Of a stretch of 64,000 bases of DNA, positions 11,438-23,545 are shown piece after piece; within the stretch, counting starts at the first letter, position 1; the number at the start of each line of letters is the position of its first letter. The DNA is from Lomentospora prolificans (lineage: Eukaryota; Ascomycota; Sordariomycetes; Microascales; Microascaceae), in contig JARFXM010000003.1 of the NCBI GenBank assembly GCA_029532625.1, forward strand, positions 1,736,001 to 1,800,000. Direction: 5' to 3'. A model generated the notes under the pieces. The model ran no database searches and had not been told where the DNA came from. It was given only the letters and a program-made list of their open reading frames with translations. Made by a program: the position numbers and the translations under genes.

Positions 11438-14400
11438 TTATTTCTTAACCCCATCCCACGTCTCCGTGCCCGCTAGCATATCCTTGCAGACTTTCAATCT
11501 CAGGTGCGCTTCTTGCAACAGCTCCGAGTGCGCCTCGCCAAGACTACTCCCGAGTGCGTCCAGCAGATCCGGCAGCCCGTCGTACATAGCCGCCGAGGTC
11601 TTCTCGCTCAAATCGTCGAGCCTGGCCACGCTAGTCAGGTAGCTGCCCATCCGCCTGTAGCTATCCATGGGGGCCATGACCTGCATCGGGGGGTGGCTGC
11701 GGCGAGGGCTGACGGCGCAGACAAAGGACCATATACTCAACGCGGCGTAATACATGATCCAAGGGCGGTGAGGGTCGGGCTCATGCCGAATTGAGTACGG
11801 CATAGAGATGGAGTCAATATAAGCATCGGACGAAGGGCCCTTTTTGGAGCGTGGATCGACGAGAACGCGGTGGAGGAGCCTGAACGCGTGGAGGATGGCG
11901 TGGCGGGTGGACGCTTGTTTTGCCCAGACCTTCATACGGCCCACCGCATTCGAGTAATCCCTCATTGAGACCTTGCGACCGAGAAGACGCTTTGCGCCAG
12001 AGTAGACTTGGCAGTCAACGATATCTACGTGGAGGCAAATGTGGGCAAGGTGATACAGCATCGCGGCGCTATGAATAGGACCATTCGTAGAACCTCGGGT
12101 ATCCGCAGTGTCGCCGTTGGCATTATCAAAGCTCGCCTTCCAGACATCGAAAGCCTGGAGAAGCATTGGGCGCCAGTTGTCCCTCGTGTCGGGAGAGTGG
12201 GTGCGCACGTCGAGCCACTTGAGGTGCGTCTCTCGGTGGCTGAGATGCCAACCGACACTCAGCAGCCCAGACATAATGATCATCCGGGCGAAAGAGTGAG
12301 TCTTGACTTCTTTTCCATGGAGAGCGTTCTTGAGACCGTCGAGGAAAGACACAGGTTTAACGCCGTACATACGCAGGTTACTGTCAAGCTGGCGGCATAT
12401 ATCAGGATTTGGTGCCGTCCACAAATTATCGTCGCAAGGCAGAGGCAATCGTATCTCATGCGGCGCCATGTCAGCAGCATGACCGAACATGGCGGCATGG
12501 ATGATATCAAGCATGAAGGCAACAAAAACGACACGGTGCATCGATTCCGTTTCGGCCCATCGAATCCACCACATTCTGGAGTCGAGGGTGCCCGCGCCGC
12601 TATGCTGTGATTGTTGGTCTCCGGGTGGTGCTGCTTCTTCTGGTGGCGACTCGCTTCCTGCCCTACCAATAAGTGGACTTCCGCGACGCAATAGAGTGAG
12701 TGTCGATGAGTGGTATATGTGAGCTCGTTCATGGAACCGGCGAGACGAGTATAGCTTCTCATAAAACTCGAGTAAAAGCAGCGCCTGCGCTACCCAAAGC
12801 GCGACCGGAGGAGTCGCCTCGTCAGCCATTACGATCTCCCAGCGCACACCTTCAATAATCACGTCTGCAAACGCGCCATAATCCTGGAGGCTACCGCCGC
12901 CATCCCTACTACGCAACGAGGCCGCGCCCAGCGCGACCATTACCATTAGAAGCAAGATTGGACATCGGTTGGAGGAGAAGGTGGGCTGGTGAATAATGGG
13001 TAAGCGCGGGGAGACAGATTCCCAGTACTCGTGCAGGCAGTCACGCATCATCTCCAGGTTTAGTGCGGGTAAATCTCCACCGCTCTCGCGTACAAGATTT
13101 ACAATATTCGATTCGTACCGGCCGGTTCGGTTGCGGAAAATCTGAAACATGCGGAGAATCTCTTGCCGCCTCGATTCACTAATGAGGTCATCGGGACCTT
13201 CCATCTGACGAGGCGGTGTCGGGTCCAGCTGCGAACGACTCGTGAGGGATTCATAATCAAACTGGATATTATTGTTGAAGGTCGATTCGAGGCCACCTTC
13301 TATGAAAGGAATATTGGTCACGCTGAAATCGCTGAAGCTGGTCTGGGGATCGAAGAGCCAAACGGCAAAGTTCTCTCGTGCCATGAGCTGATCGTCGGAT
13401 ACGCCGCTGTAAGCCATCATGCTGGTAGGTCCCGGTAAGGGAGCGGCGTCACGGGGGTAGTAGTTGCCTGGTTTCGGTCGAATCACGTTTACGTTCATGT
13501 CATTTATCGGAGGGGGCGGCCAAGAGTTGCTATGCGTCAGTCTTGGGGGTGGCCCGGGGTTAGAGCTGGGAGTTAGGAGGATGGAGGAGTCGTATGGGCC
13601 ACGAGAAACGGGTTGCGGATAGTTAGACTGCGGCTGAGGATGTGGTTGCGGTTGTTGTGGCTGCTGAGGCTGTTGAGTAGGAGAAGGGTGATGCGGGCGC
13701 GAATGTGGATGAGGATGTTGCTGCTGCTGATGATGTTGCGGTTGGTGTTGACGTTGATGTGGATGAGAAAGAGGGTGCGGGGTGAGCGGTTGTTGAGCCT
13801 GCATGCTGGGACCGGAAGGAGAAGCTGCCGTAGGAGAAGTCACTGGGCTGGTTGGCGAAGACACGCCGCCCACGGCGGCCGTATTAAAGTTGGGAACGCG
13901 ATTCCGAGGGATGTAAGTTCCCGAATGTCTTTTCTTGTGACGCGCGAGCAGATCCAGCCGAACAAACTTTTGCTCGCAGCCCGGCACGTCACATTGATAG
14001 ATTTCCTTAGGGTTATCTACAGACACCACGTTAGCTCAACAGGGTCTTTTTGGTGAAAGAGCCAGCATACTGGCGAAAGCCAGAGTGCGCTCGACAAGAC
14101 CTTTAGAGCCGCCTTTGCGCTCGGCGCATTGCATTCCATCGCCATCGCGGCGCAAAAAGGTCGTAGGGTCACTTACGATTCAACTGATGGCGCTGAAGGT
14201 GCTCCGCCCTCGAGTAAATTTTGTCGCAACCGGGGGAAGGACAAGCGAATCTCCTAGGTGCACCCTTCCGACTTGCCCGCTTGTACGTCGAACCAGCACC
14301 CGATCCCGACCCTGACGATCCGGTGCGTGGCGGGTTCTCGTTCCCTCCGCTATTGTTAAGGTGATGGTTGTTGACTCCAGCGTCGTTTGCCCCGGCGTCC

Positions 14401-14447
14401 TGCCTTCCCACGGCGGACACGCCTGTGGGGGCTTGGTGAGTTGCCAT
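11438..14447 (-). CDS. C2H2 zinc-finger transcription factor with fungal-specific TF domain
   Basis: Nuclear transcription regulator of 949 residues from two exons, 14447-14177 and 14016-11438. Finger 1 reads CPSPGC..RAEHLQRHQLNH. Its last His codon is made across the intron (C from exon 1, AT from exon 2), which confirms the splice. Finger 2 reads CDVPGCEQKFVRLDLLARHKKRH. A low-complexity Pro/Gln/His region follows (about residues 150-220), then a fungal-type transcription-factor domain with a helix-rich core (for example LHEYWESVSPRLPIIHQPTF and RWAETESMHRVVFVAFML). An in-frame stop (TAG) lies 23 bases before the chosen ATG, fixing the start. Target genes are unknown. Family call is firm; an orthologue name is not assignable. 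Confidence 0.93.
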
Positions 14448-16889
14448 CTCGCAGGGCGCCCTTTTCTACATGAGAGCGTCCATGGGATGGGGGGTCTGCA
14501 GCGGTCGCGAAAGCAAAGGTGGAGGAGATTTTTACGGGGGAGGCCGTCAGGATAATGAGCGATGGAGTCGTATAGAACGGGCGTCAATGCGGGTATAATG
14601 CTGGGTGGGGGGTATCTGGTAATCAAGCTAAATGGGGGTTAAAGATGGGTCGACGCGAATAAGGGCCGAAAACTAGGACGGACTCTCACAAAGCCGGCAG
14701 AATCTTCCAAGGTGAAGTCGAGATTGGGTGTCGGAGAAGAAAGTGATGCATCAAAATAGACGAACTCGAGAAGCCTGGGCCAAAAAGAGGCTGCAAATGA
14801 CGTGACAAGCAAACGCTTCAATCAACTTGATCGCCCTTCTTTCCGCACACGCCGCCAAATTCGGGCACCTCGCTGTAATAATAACTCGAGCGGTGATTTC
14901 TCACCCATCCACGCCGGCCGTACCAGGGAAGTCTTATAGCCAGATATTTGGGGGCTTTTTACGGATGAAATCGAGAAAGAAGGGGGGGAGGTTAAAGGGT
15001 AAAGAGCATGGCCACCTTCAGGGATAAAATTTCTTAGGTGGGAGTGAAGGCTTTCTTGGAATTTTGGCACCAGAACGCGGGGGAGACGGGGGCAGAGGCG
15101 AGAAAGGGACGAAGGAGAAGAAGAGGGTCCCAAAATGTTAAGGTCTCCAAGGTTGTTTCCGTGGTCCGTTTTCTGGATCCACGAAAGTATTAACCTACCA
15201 GCATTAACCCATCCACAATCTTGCGACCAGAGAAAATGGAGGATGGCACGCGGGCCCCCATGGAACAAGGAGGGTACAGGCGTGGGAATGGGGAGTGCCC
15301 CCACGCCGAGCTACCTTTGGCTGAGCAGATAATCGCACCTCAGCCGCCTGGTCAGCGTTCGAATGTGCTGCATGGGTTCGTTCGGCATGGGGCAAGGATG
15401 GGGCGGGGGAGAAGAGAGTGGGGGTGCCATGCCATTGCGCAAGCGGCCACGAGTACGATGTAGAAGACTATCAAGATCAATGATGGGGGAAAGATGCTGG
15501 CTTCAAATTACAATCCAGCGGATCAGGCAGGCCCATAAAAAAAAAGAAAAAGGATGGAACACCCGGCGCAGAGGAAGGATCTGTGAGCAGAAGCAGAGGC
15601 TGGTAAGTGGTGGGCTTATTTGAATGGTTGCTGGCGATGATCAGGTGTGATGAGCCGTGCTGTTTGCGAAGGTCGTTCCAGGGCGCGCATAGAGGCGTTT
15701 CCGGGATTTCGAACTGTACCCTTCTGGCGATGCCAGCGATGCGATGCGATGCACTGCGCTGGCTAGGAAACCGCCAGTGTGCCTGTGCATTCCAGGATAT
15801 TCGGACTTCCCGTGCACCCGAGGCAGTGGGAACCGACTCCGTTTTTGTATGGGAAGATCGTGCTGTCAACCTGGCTTCTTGTTCGTCGAACCATTAAACC
15901 CTCTCCGAGTTTGGCCAGGCCACACTTTTTTTTTCTTCGCCTTTCCGTGGGTTAACGAGACGGAGATATCCATCAAAGCGCGCGGCAGGCTTTCGTATCC
16001 ACGATCTGCCTGGCGATCCATGGTCCGGAGCATCAGCGTACCTTTTGTTCCTCTTCGGCTGCAGGGGTGCTAAGACAGCCGTGCAGCGACGAAGAAAAAA
16101 ATTTTTGACTGTCCCTTTCCTGCAATGTCAAAAGGGAGAGGGAACAAACAGATCGATCCAGGCCCCGTATCGCTTTCGCCCCCTCAACCAGTCTCGGTCG
16201 ATGTTTTCGGAACCCCAAGTGCCCGACTGGTTCCACGCCACACGCCACGCTGTGATAGAAAGCATCCGAGAAAGCCAGCATCCCGGACACATAGAATCAC
16301 AGTCAACCTGAAGCGATTACATACGCTATTGCTCCCTGTGGCCTGGGTTCCAGCAAATATCTTACCTTGTCGGGTAGAGATCCCCAGTCCAGACAGCTCG
16401 AGCCCCTTGTCACCCTCCAAGCAACCATGACCTGGCACAAATGTCTTGTCCAAAAAAAGTTTGGGGGGAAATAAGCTGTTGTCATCGCTTGCAGGGTTGC
16501 TGGCGCTCAGCCAGCTGTCAAGGGTTCCCCGTACCTCTTACCCCAGCTTCCGAGGACGGAGGGTGTCACAAACCAATCCCAAGATGCTCTCTAAATAATC
16601 GGAGAGAATGCACACGATACCGGTGACTGCGCGATTAGTGCTCCTCCCATTGAAGCCATGTGCGGTTCTTGAGTGGCGGGGTCGGTTTCGCGGTATAGCT
16701 CCCAAGCATCCCATATCAGAGATTCGGTTGCTTTTCCGTCATGCACGCCATGAGGGGCTTGCCTGTGGGATGGCTTGCGCCTGCTAGGCTCGCGTTCTTC
16801 GCCCAAGTCCCAGCCTTGGGATAAAGGAGGTAATAGATGTTTAGTATTTCATTATTAATTCTTCGTTTGACCCCATAGCCATATTCCCG
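14448..16889. other. Gene-free stretch upstream of the zinc-finger gene
   Basis: About 2.4 kb between the start of the zinc-finger gene and the end of YAR1. Only short overlapping open frames without motifs. It should contain the 5' UTR and promoter of the regulator; long leaders are common for such genes. Confidence 0.55.
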
Positions 16890-17640
16890 TCACTCGGCCT
16901 TGTTCTCCTCGTTCTCGCCCCCACCCGCCGTCGCGCTTCCCCTACCCTTCGCGTCAGCCTCGCCCTCATCTTCTATCTCGATACCTGCAGCGCCGCTCTC
17001 TAGCCCTCCGTTCGTCCCGTGCTTCCCCTCCAGATCCTTGATCTGGTTCAAGAAATACGCCGCCACGTCCTCGTGGCCGTTGAACTGCGCCAAATCTAGC
17101 GCCACATAATTCCGATCATTCGCAACAGCCTGTGTCGCGCCGTGCTCCTCCGCCAACAGCTTCACCACGTCGAGGTGGCCGCCCAGCGCAGCCCAGTGAA
17201 GCGCCGTGTTGCCGTATTCGTTGGGTGCGTCGACGTACTCTTGCTTCTCCGCCTTGGGCCTCTCAGAAAAGTGCGCAAGGAGTATCTTGACAGTTTCTGA
17301 GCGGAAAGGCCCCGAGAGCCATCGCGGGGGGGCATTGGTTAGAGGAGGCAAAGAAACAGAAAATTACAATAGGGAGCGCGGGGCCAATTTTTTCTTCAAT
17401 GACATGGTGGGGGAGGGGGTTTCACCCATGAAGTTGATACTCACCTAAATGTCCGTTCCCCGTCGCCATATGCAAACACGTAGACTTGCCCTCGTCTCGA
17501 GCCGCCGAGATAATTTCCGCCGCTGATGACTTTTCCCGCTCTGCTAGTTGCTTGACGCTGTCTTCGAGCTCCTGGTTGTCGCCCGCGCGCGAGAAGAATA
17601 TGAGATCATCGATCTCTTCTTCCGTTAGGTTAGGCGCCAT
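16890..17640 (-). CDS. YAR1: Ankyrin-repeat protein YAR1, chaperone of ribosomal protein uS3/Rps3
   Basis: Exons 17640-17445 and 17296-16890 encode exactly 200 residues, the length of yeast Yar1. The N-terminus reads LTEEEIDDLIFFSRAGD, the usual opening of this family. Ankyrin repeats follow: KSTCLHMATGNGHLGETVK (spanning the intron), NTALHWAALGGHLDVVKLL and YVALDLAQFNGHEDVAAYFL. The C-terminus is acidic (EIEDEGEADAKG and on to the end). In yeast Yar1 binds newly made Rps3, keeps it soluble and accompanies it to the nucleus for 40S assembly; that role is inferred here by family. The donor is GTGAGT and the acceptor CTCAG. Other small ankyrin proteins are possible, but length, N-terminus and acidic tail together favour YAR1. 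Confidence 0.85.
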
Positions 17641-18060
17641 GATTTGAGGGCTGTGTGAGCTGAGGTGAGAAGTTATTGGATATCAGATATCCGGTACCTT
17701 TTCGCGGTAAGAGGCTCTATGCTTCTTTCTGATTCTCAGTTTTGAGCTCTTGAGATTGTATCGTCGTTCGTCGCCTTGCAACTTTTTTTTTTTTTTTCGG
17801 GGCTCGAAAGTGAACAGAAGCTACTTGCCAGTGGATACAGTGCCGGAATATGAACTAGCTGGCTTGTTTGCACTGTTTAACGATAACTGGCCGCAACGCA
17901 TCGACACGTCTTGACGCCCCCAATATACAAACGAACGTGACTTGCTTGCAACTGTGAGAATTTGGATTTGTAAAGAATTAGCTTAAGATGCTGTGTGTGC
18001 ACATATATATAATCGTAACATAATCAAGGCGGAGTCGCAGCGAGCTCACGAATCACGCCG
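17641..18060. other. Intergenic spacer upstream of YAR1
   Basis: About 420 bases between the YAR1 start and the SPO11 stop, with a T-run near 17785-17798. Promoter of YAR1 and terminator region of SPO11; nothing else seen. Confidence 0.6.
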
Positions 18061-19845
18061 CTAGTGGCCGAGATCTAAGGTAAGCTTTCGATCTAGATAC
18101 TTGGCAACGTCCCCATCTTCATTCATGACCTGGATTTCAGCCTTCAAGTTCATCATCAGCATAAGTTGAAGTTCTCTTCGTACTTCTTCGGTATCCATAT
18201 CGAGACACGTGGTAGGGAGTCCCACTAAGAGTCGCGTCGCCAGCTTCCAGTCATTTGCCGTTAGAGCGATCAGTTGGCCGATAGTAGCTTTGGCCAAGAC
18301 ACTGGTTAGATTGAATGAAGAGCCGGTTGCATGGTCCAGATCTCTCCTTCCTATTCCGAAAGAATCATTGCTATTCAAGATAGATATGATATCGTCGCTC
18401 TGGATGCCAAGCCAACGGAGTCGGGGCACTGTAGCCTTCTGCTCATGCTGCAGGGCGGTGGATCCCCATTTATTGCACCGTAGGATGTTGATACCATCCG
18501 GGTCAAAGTCCAAGAGGGCGTAGATTGGCATCTCCGGACGCGTAACGTGGATCGCATGAAGAAATAATCTCGTTGCGAGGTCTGGATATCCTTTGCCCTA
18601 TATCGCTTAGTCCTACGACTCGATCCTCACGCACATGGTCCTTACTGTTACTAAAAGGCCTCGCCCTGCGGCCGAGTATTCCTAGTACTTCGACTTTGAG
18701 AGCGTTCGAAAGGTTGCCTTGTCGCATTATCGTTAGCCATGGCCTTACACGTAGAAACTAGAGTGGGTGGCTGGGAAAGAGAACCGAGCACACCTCTTTT
18801 TCAATGACAAGAACCCATCGAGCCGCCTTTAGATCTAATCGACGGACATTGTTGGACGGCGGGATGATGCTCCCCTAACGACGCTCTTTAGATCGGATAC
18901 CTCCCTTTGTTCGCTCTAGAAAGCTTGCCTCTAGGTTTTGCAAAGCATCGACCACAGCGGAGTCCTGCATATGGATTTCTAGGGGCCCGGATACAAGCCC
19001 TTTGCCGGCAGCAACCTATACCGGTAGTGAGACACTCATTGCTAGAAGCTAGAAAATCCCTAGACATACGATGCCTAGGTCATGACGTCCAACTCCAAGA
19101 GAAAGAGCAAGTCTATCAACAAGCTCGTCAACTCTCGCTTGGGACCCAAACAACTCGGGGTCTTCATAGTATACGTTCCTGTACGCAAGTCATCCACCTC
19201 TTGTCAGCCGACGCGTGTTTCAGAACTCGATGTCTCACGAGTCAGAACCGTCGCTCGCGCGCAGACCTTTTGGTGATAACTTTCCCAGAGAGGAGCGCGG
19301 CATGTACGCTCTTCAGAATATACAACACCTGGCCTAGCAAGCAGTTAGGCTAATAAGCAGGGCAGCATCGCATCGAGCCCTACAGAATTTCCTCGCCTCG
19401 GCCTCATTTCGTCCAGGGTATTTCACGGAAGCTGGTACAGTCTGTCCCATAGCATTTCTTCGAGAAAGCTGGAGAGTTAGTGGTTGCGTTGTATTGTGAA
19501 GGAGCGGATCTATGAGTCCCTGTTCCAGTATAGATTCGATCTTGACGATGAGCTCCCCTGTACGATCGGAAGACTGGGGAAGTGGAAAGGTGTCCATTCG
19601 TCCCTGGATTACTGTGTGAATGGCCGAACAGGAAGATCTTAAGACAAAGGGCATGTGTCGGTTACTGCCTTACTACAGAGTCTTACATCTAGAACCCGTT
19701 GAAGGAAGAATTGGACGAGCTGCCTGCTTTTCCAATGTCGAGATGTAGCTAGCTTCTCCACAATTTGTTGAGAGAGTTGACCGACAATCACTAGGCAGGA
19801 TGCAAGATTTGGGTATTCTTTTATCGGGGTACCCAGTATTACCAT
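18061..19845 (-). CDS. SPO11: SPO11-type meiotic DNA transesterase with an in-frame TAG
   Basis: Topoisomerase VI A-like protein that makes meiotic double-strand breaks. Eight exons fit: 19845-19687, 19603-19384, 19333-19267, 19178-19070, 19015-18929, 18874-18794, 18717-18646 and 18597-18061 (444 codons). Phases agree throughout. Landmarks are VITKRNVYYEDPELFG (catalytic Tyr in VYY, formed across a junction), the Toprim Glu in WVLVIEKE, GKGYPDLATRLFLHAIHVT and the metal site LLDFDPDG. Exon 7 reads ATFRTLSKSKY-TAG-EYSAAGRGLLVT: a stop (18684-18682) at codon 253 inside otherwise conserved sequence. Translation would end before the DFDPDG metal site. One intron (18928-18875) is GC-AG, and one donor is the weak GTCTGC. 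The first exon and start codon are uncertain. It could be a recently inactivated allele, a stop-containing transcript, or a sequencing error. Confidence 0.85.
18682..18684 (-). other. In-frame TAG codon in SPO11 exon 7
   Basis: The codon lies between ...KSKY and EYSAAGRG, where relatives have a sense codon. On the plus strand the triplet is CTA, so a CCA to CTA change (C to T in CpA, as made by RIP) from a Trp codon would explain it. It could be skipped only by an intron removing the conserved ATFRTL segment. Confidence 0.85.
18875..18928 (-). other. GC-AG intron in SPO11
   Basis: Exon end CTAGAG is followed by GCAAGC and the intron closes with CGTTAG. Removing these 54 bases joins DALQNLE to GSIIPPSNN in frame. 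The strong AG|GCAAG context is typical of the minor GC-AG intron class. Confidence 0.7.
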
Positions 19846-20198
19846 TCTACCCCTGCATATTCTCAATTAGGTAATCAAGTCCCCAGCCCAGTTTGGAGGG
19901 TTGGCATCAGCCAATGGAGGTAAGATCAGTTGATCAAGACACGAGTTTGCGGGCCCCGATTTCACCGAAAACCCGTCTGCCAAGTTCAGGAACAGGGGTA
20001 GCGGCAGGTTCAACCCCAGTTGTTCAGATTTAATTCCCCGTCTTTGACCCTTTGACCCGCCTTCACATGCTTTTTTTCTCCAGGCACCGACATTTCGATC
20101 CCTATATTTGATGTCCTCGCCGAATTTCTTGCTCAGTACGGGCTCAAACGTTATTTCACATTATAATTCTGGTTGCCACTAGCTTACTTGATGCGACA
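19846..20198. promoter_or_regulatory. Divergent promoter region between SPO11 and ERG7
   Basis: About 350 bases separate the two start regions, which point away from each other. Both promoters must lie here. No specific operator motif was identified. Confidence 0.6.
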
Positions 20199-22592
20199 AT
20201 GACTAGCGCCAATGCCAATGGCACCAAGCGCCGTCTGGACGCCTCGTCTGAAAAGGAGACTGAGAAGCGGGACTTTCCCAAGCGCCCGCGCCTGGAAAAG
20301 AAAACTGACCTTACTAGGTGGAGAGTTAGAGATGATGAAGGTCGCTTGACATGGCATTACATGCTCGATGAGGAGGCTGCGAAGCAGTGGCCCCAGAGCT
20401 ATGCGGACAAGTGGTATCTTGGGCTTCCGATGGTTGGTATCCCTAAACTAAGCTTGCTCACTTACAACAAAACTGTTACCTCATCACAAGTCATCAATGG
20501 ATCCTAACTTGCTGTTACAGAATCTGCCTGATCTTCCAAGGCCTAAGAGCCCCCTCGATGCTGTCCGGAATGGTCTGAGCTTCTTTGAGAAGCTCCAACT
20601 TCCTACAGGGACGTGGGGATGCGAGTATGGTGGTCCCATGTTCCTCCTTCCTGGATTTGTCTTTACTTGGCACGTGACAAAGACGCCAATCCCTTCTCAC
20701 TATGCCACCGAAATCCGCAACTATCTTTTCGCTCGTGCTCATCCAGAAGATGGCGGATGGGGCCTCCATATCGAGGGGAAGAGCTCCGTCTTCGGCACTG
20801 CGATGAACTACGTCGCCTTGAGGCTCATCGGTGTTGATGCTGAAGACCCCGTCATGGTCAAAGCCCGTGGAACCCTCCACAAACTTGGCGGTGCCACCCA
20901 CGGTCCCCATTGGCTCAAGTTTTGGTTCGCTGTATTGGGTCTGGTGAAGTGGGATATCGTCAACCCTGTCCCTCCCGAAATCTGGTTGCTGCCCGACTGG
21001 GTCCCAATTGCTCCGTGGAGGTGGTGGGTTCACATCCGCATGGTATTCCTGCCCATGTCCTACGTCTACTCTAGGAAATGGGTTTGTGAGGAGACGGACG
21101 TTATCAGGGAGCTTAAGAGCGAGCTCTTTGTGGAGCCTTGGGCAGAAATAAACTGGGAGGGACATCGGAACAGCATCTCAGATATGGATAACTACCATCC
21201 CAAATCTTGGCTTCTTAACCTTGTAAACTGGTGTTTGGTCAAGGTGTGGAACCCGTACCTGCGAACGAACAAGATCAAAGACTGGGCCGAGGCATGGACC
21301 AGTGAGCTCGTCGATATGGAGGATGCCAACACTGACTACGCCAACCTAGCGCCCGTGAACGCACCAATGAATACTCTAGTATGCTACATCCGTGACGGCG
21401 GTGAGGCTTACTCGACACGACGCCATCTCGAGAGGCTGAAAGAGTTCATCTGGGTCAAGGATGAGGGAATGCTAGTCAATGGAACAAACGGTGTACAATG
21501 CTGGGACACTGCCTTTGCCATCCAGGCTGTCATGGCCGCTGGCTTGGAAAAGGATGAGAAATGGCGTCCGATGCTCACAAAGGCCCTCGAATTCCTCGAC
21601 CACCAGCAAATTCGTGAAAATTGCAAGGATCAGGAGAAGTGCTACCGTCAGCAGCGCAAGGGCGGCTGGCCGTTCAGCAACAAGGATCAAGGGTATGCTG
21701 TCAGCGACTGCATTTCCGAGGCTCTCAAGGCTGTTATCCTCCTACAAAAGACGGAGGGCTACCCTCAGCTTATTGATGATCAACGCATATTTGACGCCAT
21801 TGATACTCTTCTCGTATACCAGAACGATACGGGCGGCTGCGCTTCTTACGAGTGCCGCCGAGGTGGTGAGTATCTGGAGATGCTCAACGCGGCGGAGGTA
21901 TTTGGCCGCATCATGATTGAGTACGACTATCCCGAGTGCACAACCGCGTGTGTTATGGCTCTCTCTCTATTCCATAAACACTGGCCTGATTATCGAGGCG
22001 CGGAGATTGAAGCCTGGATCAAGCGAGCGGTCAGCTGGATCAAGACGAACCAGCGGCCCGACGGTAGCTGGTACGGCAGCTGGGGTATTTGTTTCACGTA
22101 CGCCGCCATGTTTGCTCTAGAGAGTTTGGCTAGCGTGGGTGAGACATATGAGACTAGCAGGTACTCCAAGGCTGGATGCGAATTCTTGCTGTCTAAGCAG
22201 AGGGAAGACGGTGGGTGGTCAGAGAGCTACAAGGTAAGATGGCGATCAATCGTTCCAAGTCACTGCAAGCCAAATGTACTAAACTCTTCATTCGCTTCCA
22301 GGCTTGTGAGGATATGACGTGGCATGAGCATCCTACTGGATCGCTCGTTGTGCAAACCGCATGGGCGCTCATCGCCCTCATGGAGGCCGGATACCCCCAT
22401 GTTGAACCGCTCCGGAGGGGCATCAAACTAATCATGGACAGGCAGAAGGACAATGGCGAGTGGCTCCAGGAGGGTATTGAGGGTGTGTTTAACAAAAGCT
22501 GCATGATTTCGTATCCCAACTACAAGTTTACCTTTACTATGAAGGCTCTGGGACTGTTTTCCAAGCGGTTCCCGAATGAGATGGTGGTATAA
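20199..22592 (+). CDS. ERG7: Lanosterol synthase (oxidosqualene cyclase)
   Basis: Cyclises 2,3-oxidosqualene to lanosterol in ergosterol synthesis at the ER or lipid droplets. Exons 20199-20432, 20521-22233 and 22302-22592 give 745 residues, the normal length. Visible: N-terminal DLTRWRVRDDEGRLTWHYM, the catalytic acid in VSDCISEA (Asp474), and QW-type repeats such as PDGSWYGSWGICF and QREDGGWSESY. The C-terminal NKSCMIS (713-719) matches the lanosterol-forming motif, whereas fusidane-type protostadienol synthases carry a quite different sequence there, so the housekeeping enzyme is favoured. Intron 1 carries a TCCTAAC branch point and ends in TTACAG. The first 30 residues are basic and low-complexity. 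The gene runs divergently from SPO11. Confidence 0.95.
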
Positions 22593-23545
22593 GCCCGCTT
22601 CTATTGGGAGAAGAAGGAGTTGGGGTTGCAAAAATGGACGAGCTGGGGATTATTGTGTATATCACGATCTAATAATTGAATGAACTTAATGGTCGGGCGA
22701 GGGTGGTTTCCCGCTTCCGATTCGAATCATCATTCCCCCACTACTCCCATGGACCATACAGGTAAAAGAGAACATTAGCCCCGCTGAATCGCCCAATGGA
22801 TCGCACCGAGCTTTGAGGTGAGATGGTGTTATAGCGCCCCAGCTTTCCCCGCACTAGCCAGCGACAACGGAATCTCGATGCTGGCTCGACACCACCCGAC
22901 CGTTGCCTGCCTCTGCTTCCCTTCCGCCGAGGTCCAACTGCCCCTCCATCCCACATGTTCCCTGCCTCCTACTCTTTCTTCGCAGGAACACCAGTCGACA
23001 ACTATCGCCGTTTGTCCATTCCCGGCATAGAGCCGCAAGCTTACTTGGATGTAGAACAAGCCCGAGCCGAGAGGCGGGCAACCGCGCTTATACGTAACGG
23101 AAAATGGCGGGGCAAGGAAAAATGAGCCCACATTGTCTGCACGACGAGAACTAACCATGGAGGGGGCCACTTTTGGGTGTGCGTGTAGTGGTAGCTGCCG
23201 TAGTTTCCTTTTTTTTTTTTTTTTTTTTCTTTTTCTTTTTTTACTATTTCCCTCGAGGAAGCTCCCGGAAGCGTGTCTCGTTTGGGAGAAGAAGGCGAGG
23301 TTAAGAACTTGAGCTGACTTAAAACAATTTCGCACCTCCACTTTATTCCTTCCCTTCTTCTTCTTCGTCAAATCATCTTTCAATGACCTGCTGGCTGGGC
23401 TCTGGAGCTTGATTGTGAGGTAGAGAGAGATCTTTGAGTGAATTCAATTTGCGCTCGTTGCCTTTATATCTGTTTTCGTGCTTGCTCTCTTCTTTCAATC
23501 TGCCACTTGCATCGTCTGTTGCGATTTGCATCGTTCGTTGCGATC
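22593..23545. other. Promoter and leader region of the dioxygenase gene
   Basis: About 950 bases without a supported gene. A T-rich tract at about 23209-23240 and C/T-rich stretches further on resemble a fungal core promoter and 5' UTR. An in-frame upstream ATG at 23438 exists but precedes a less plausible leader than the ATG used. Confidence 0.55.

Noticed and set aside
12008..12610. Plus-strand frame of 200 codons within the zinc-finger gene
   Set aside because: Antisense shadow of a well-supported coding exon.
20199..22592. Possible protostadienol synthase (fusidane pathway) instead of lanosterol synthase
   Set aside because: The C-terminal NKSCMIS motif matches lanosterol synthases, and no fusidane-type cluster genes are adjacent.
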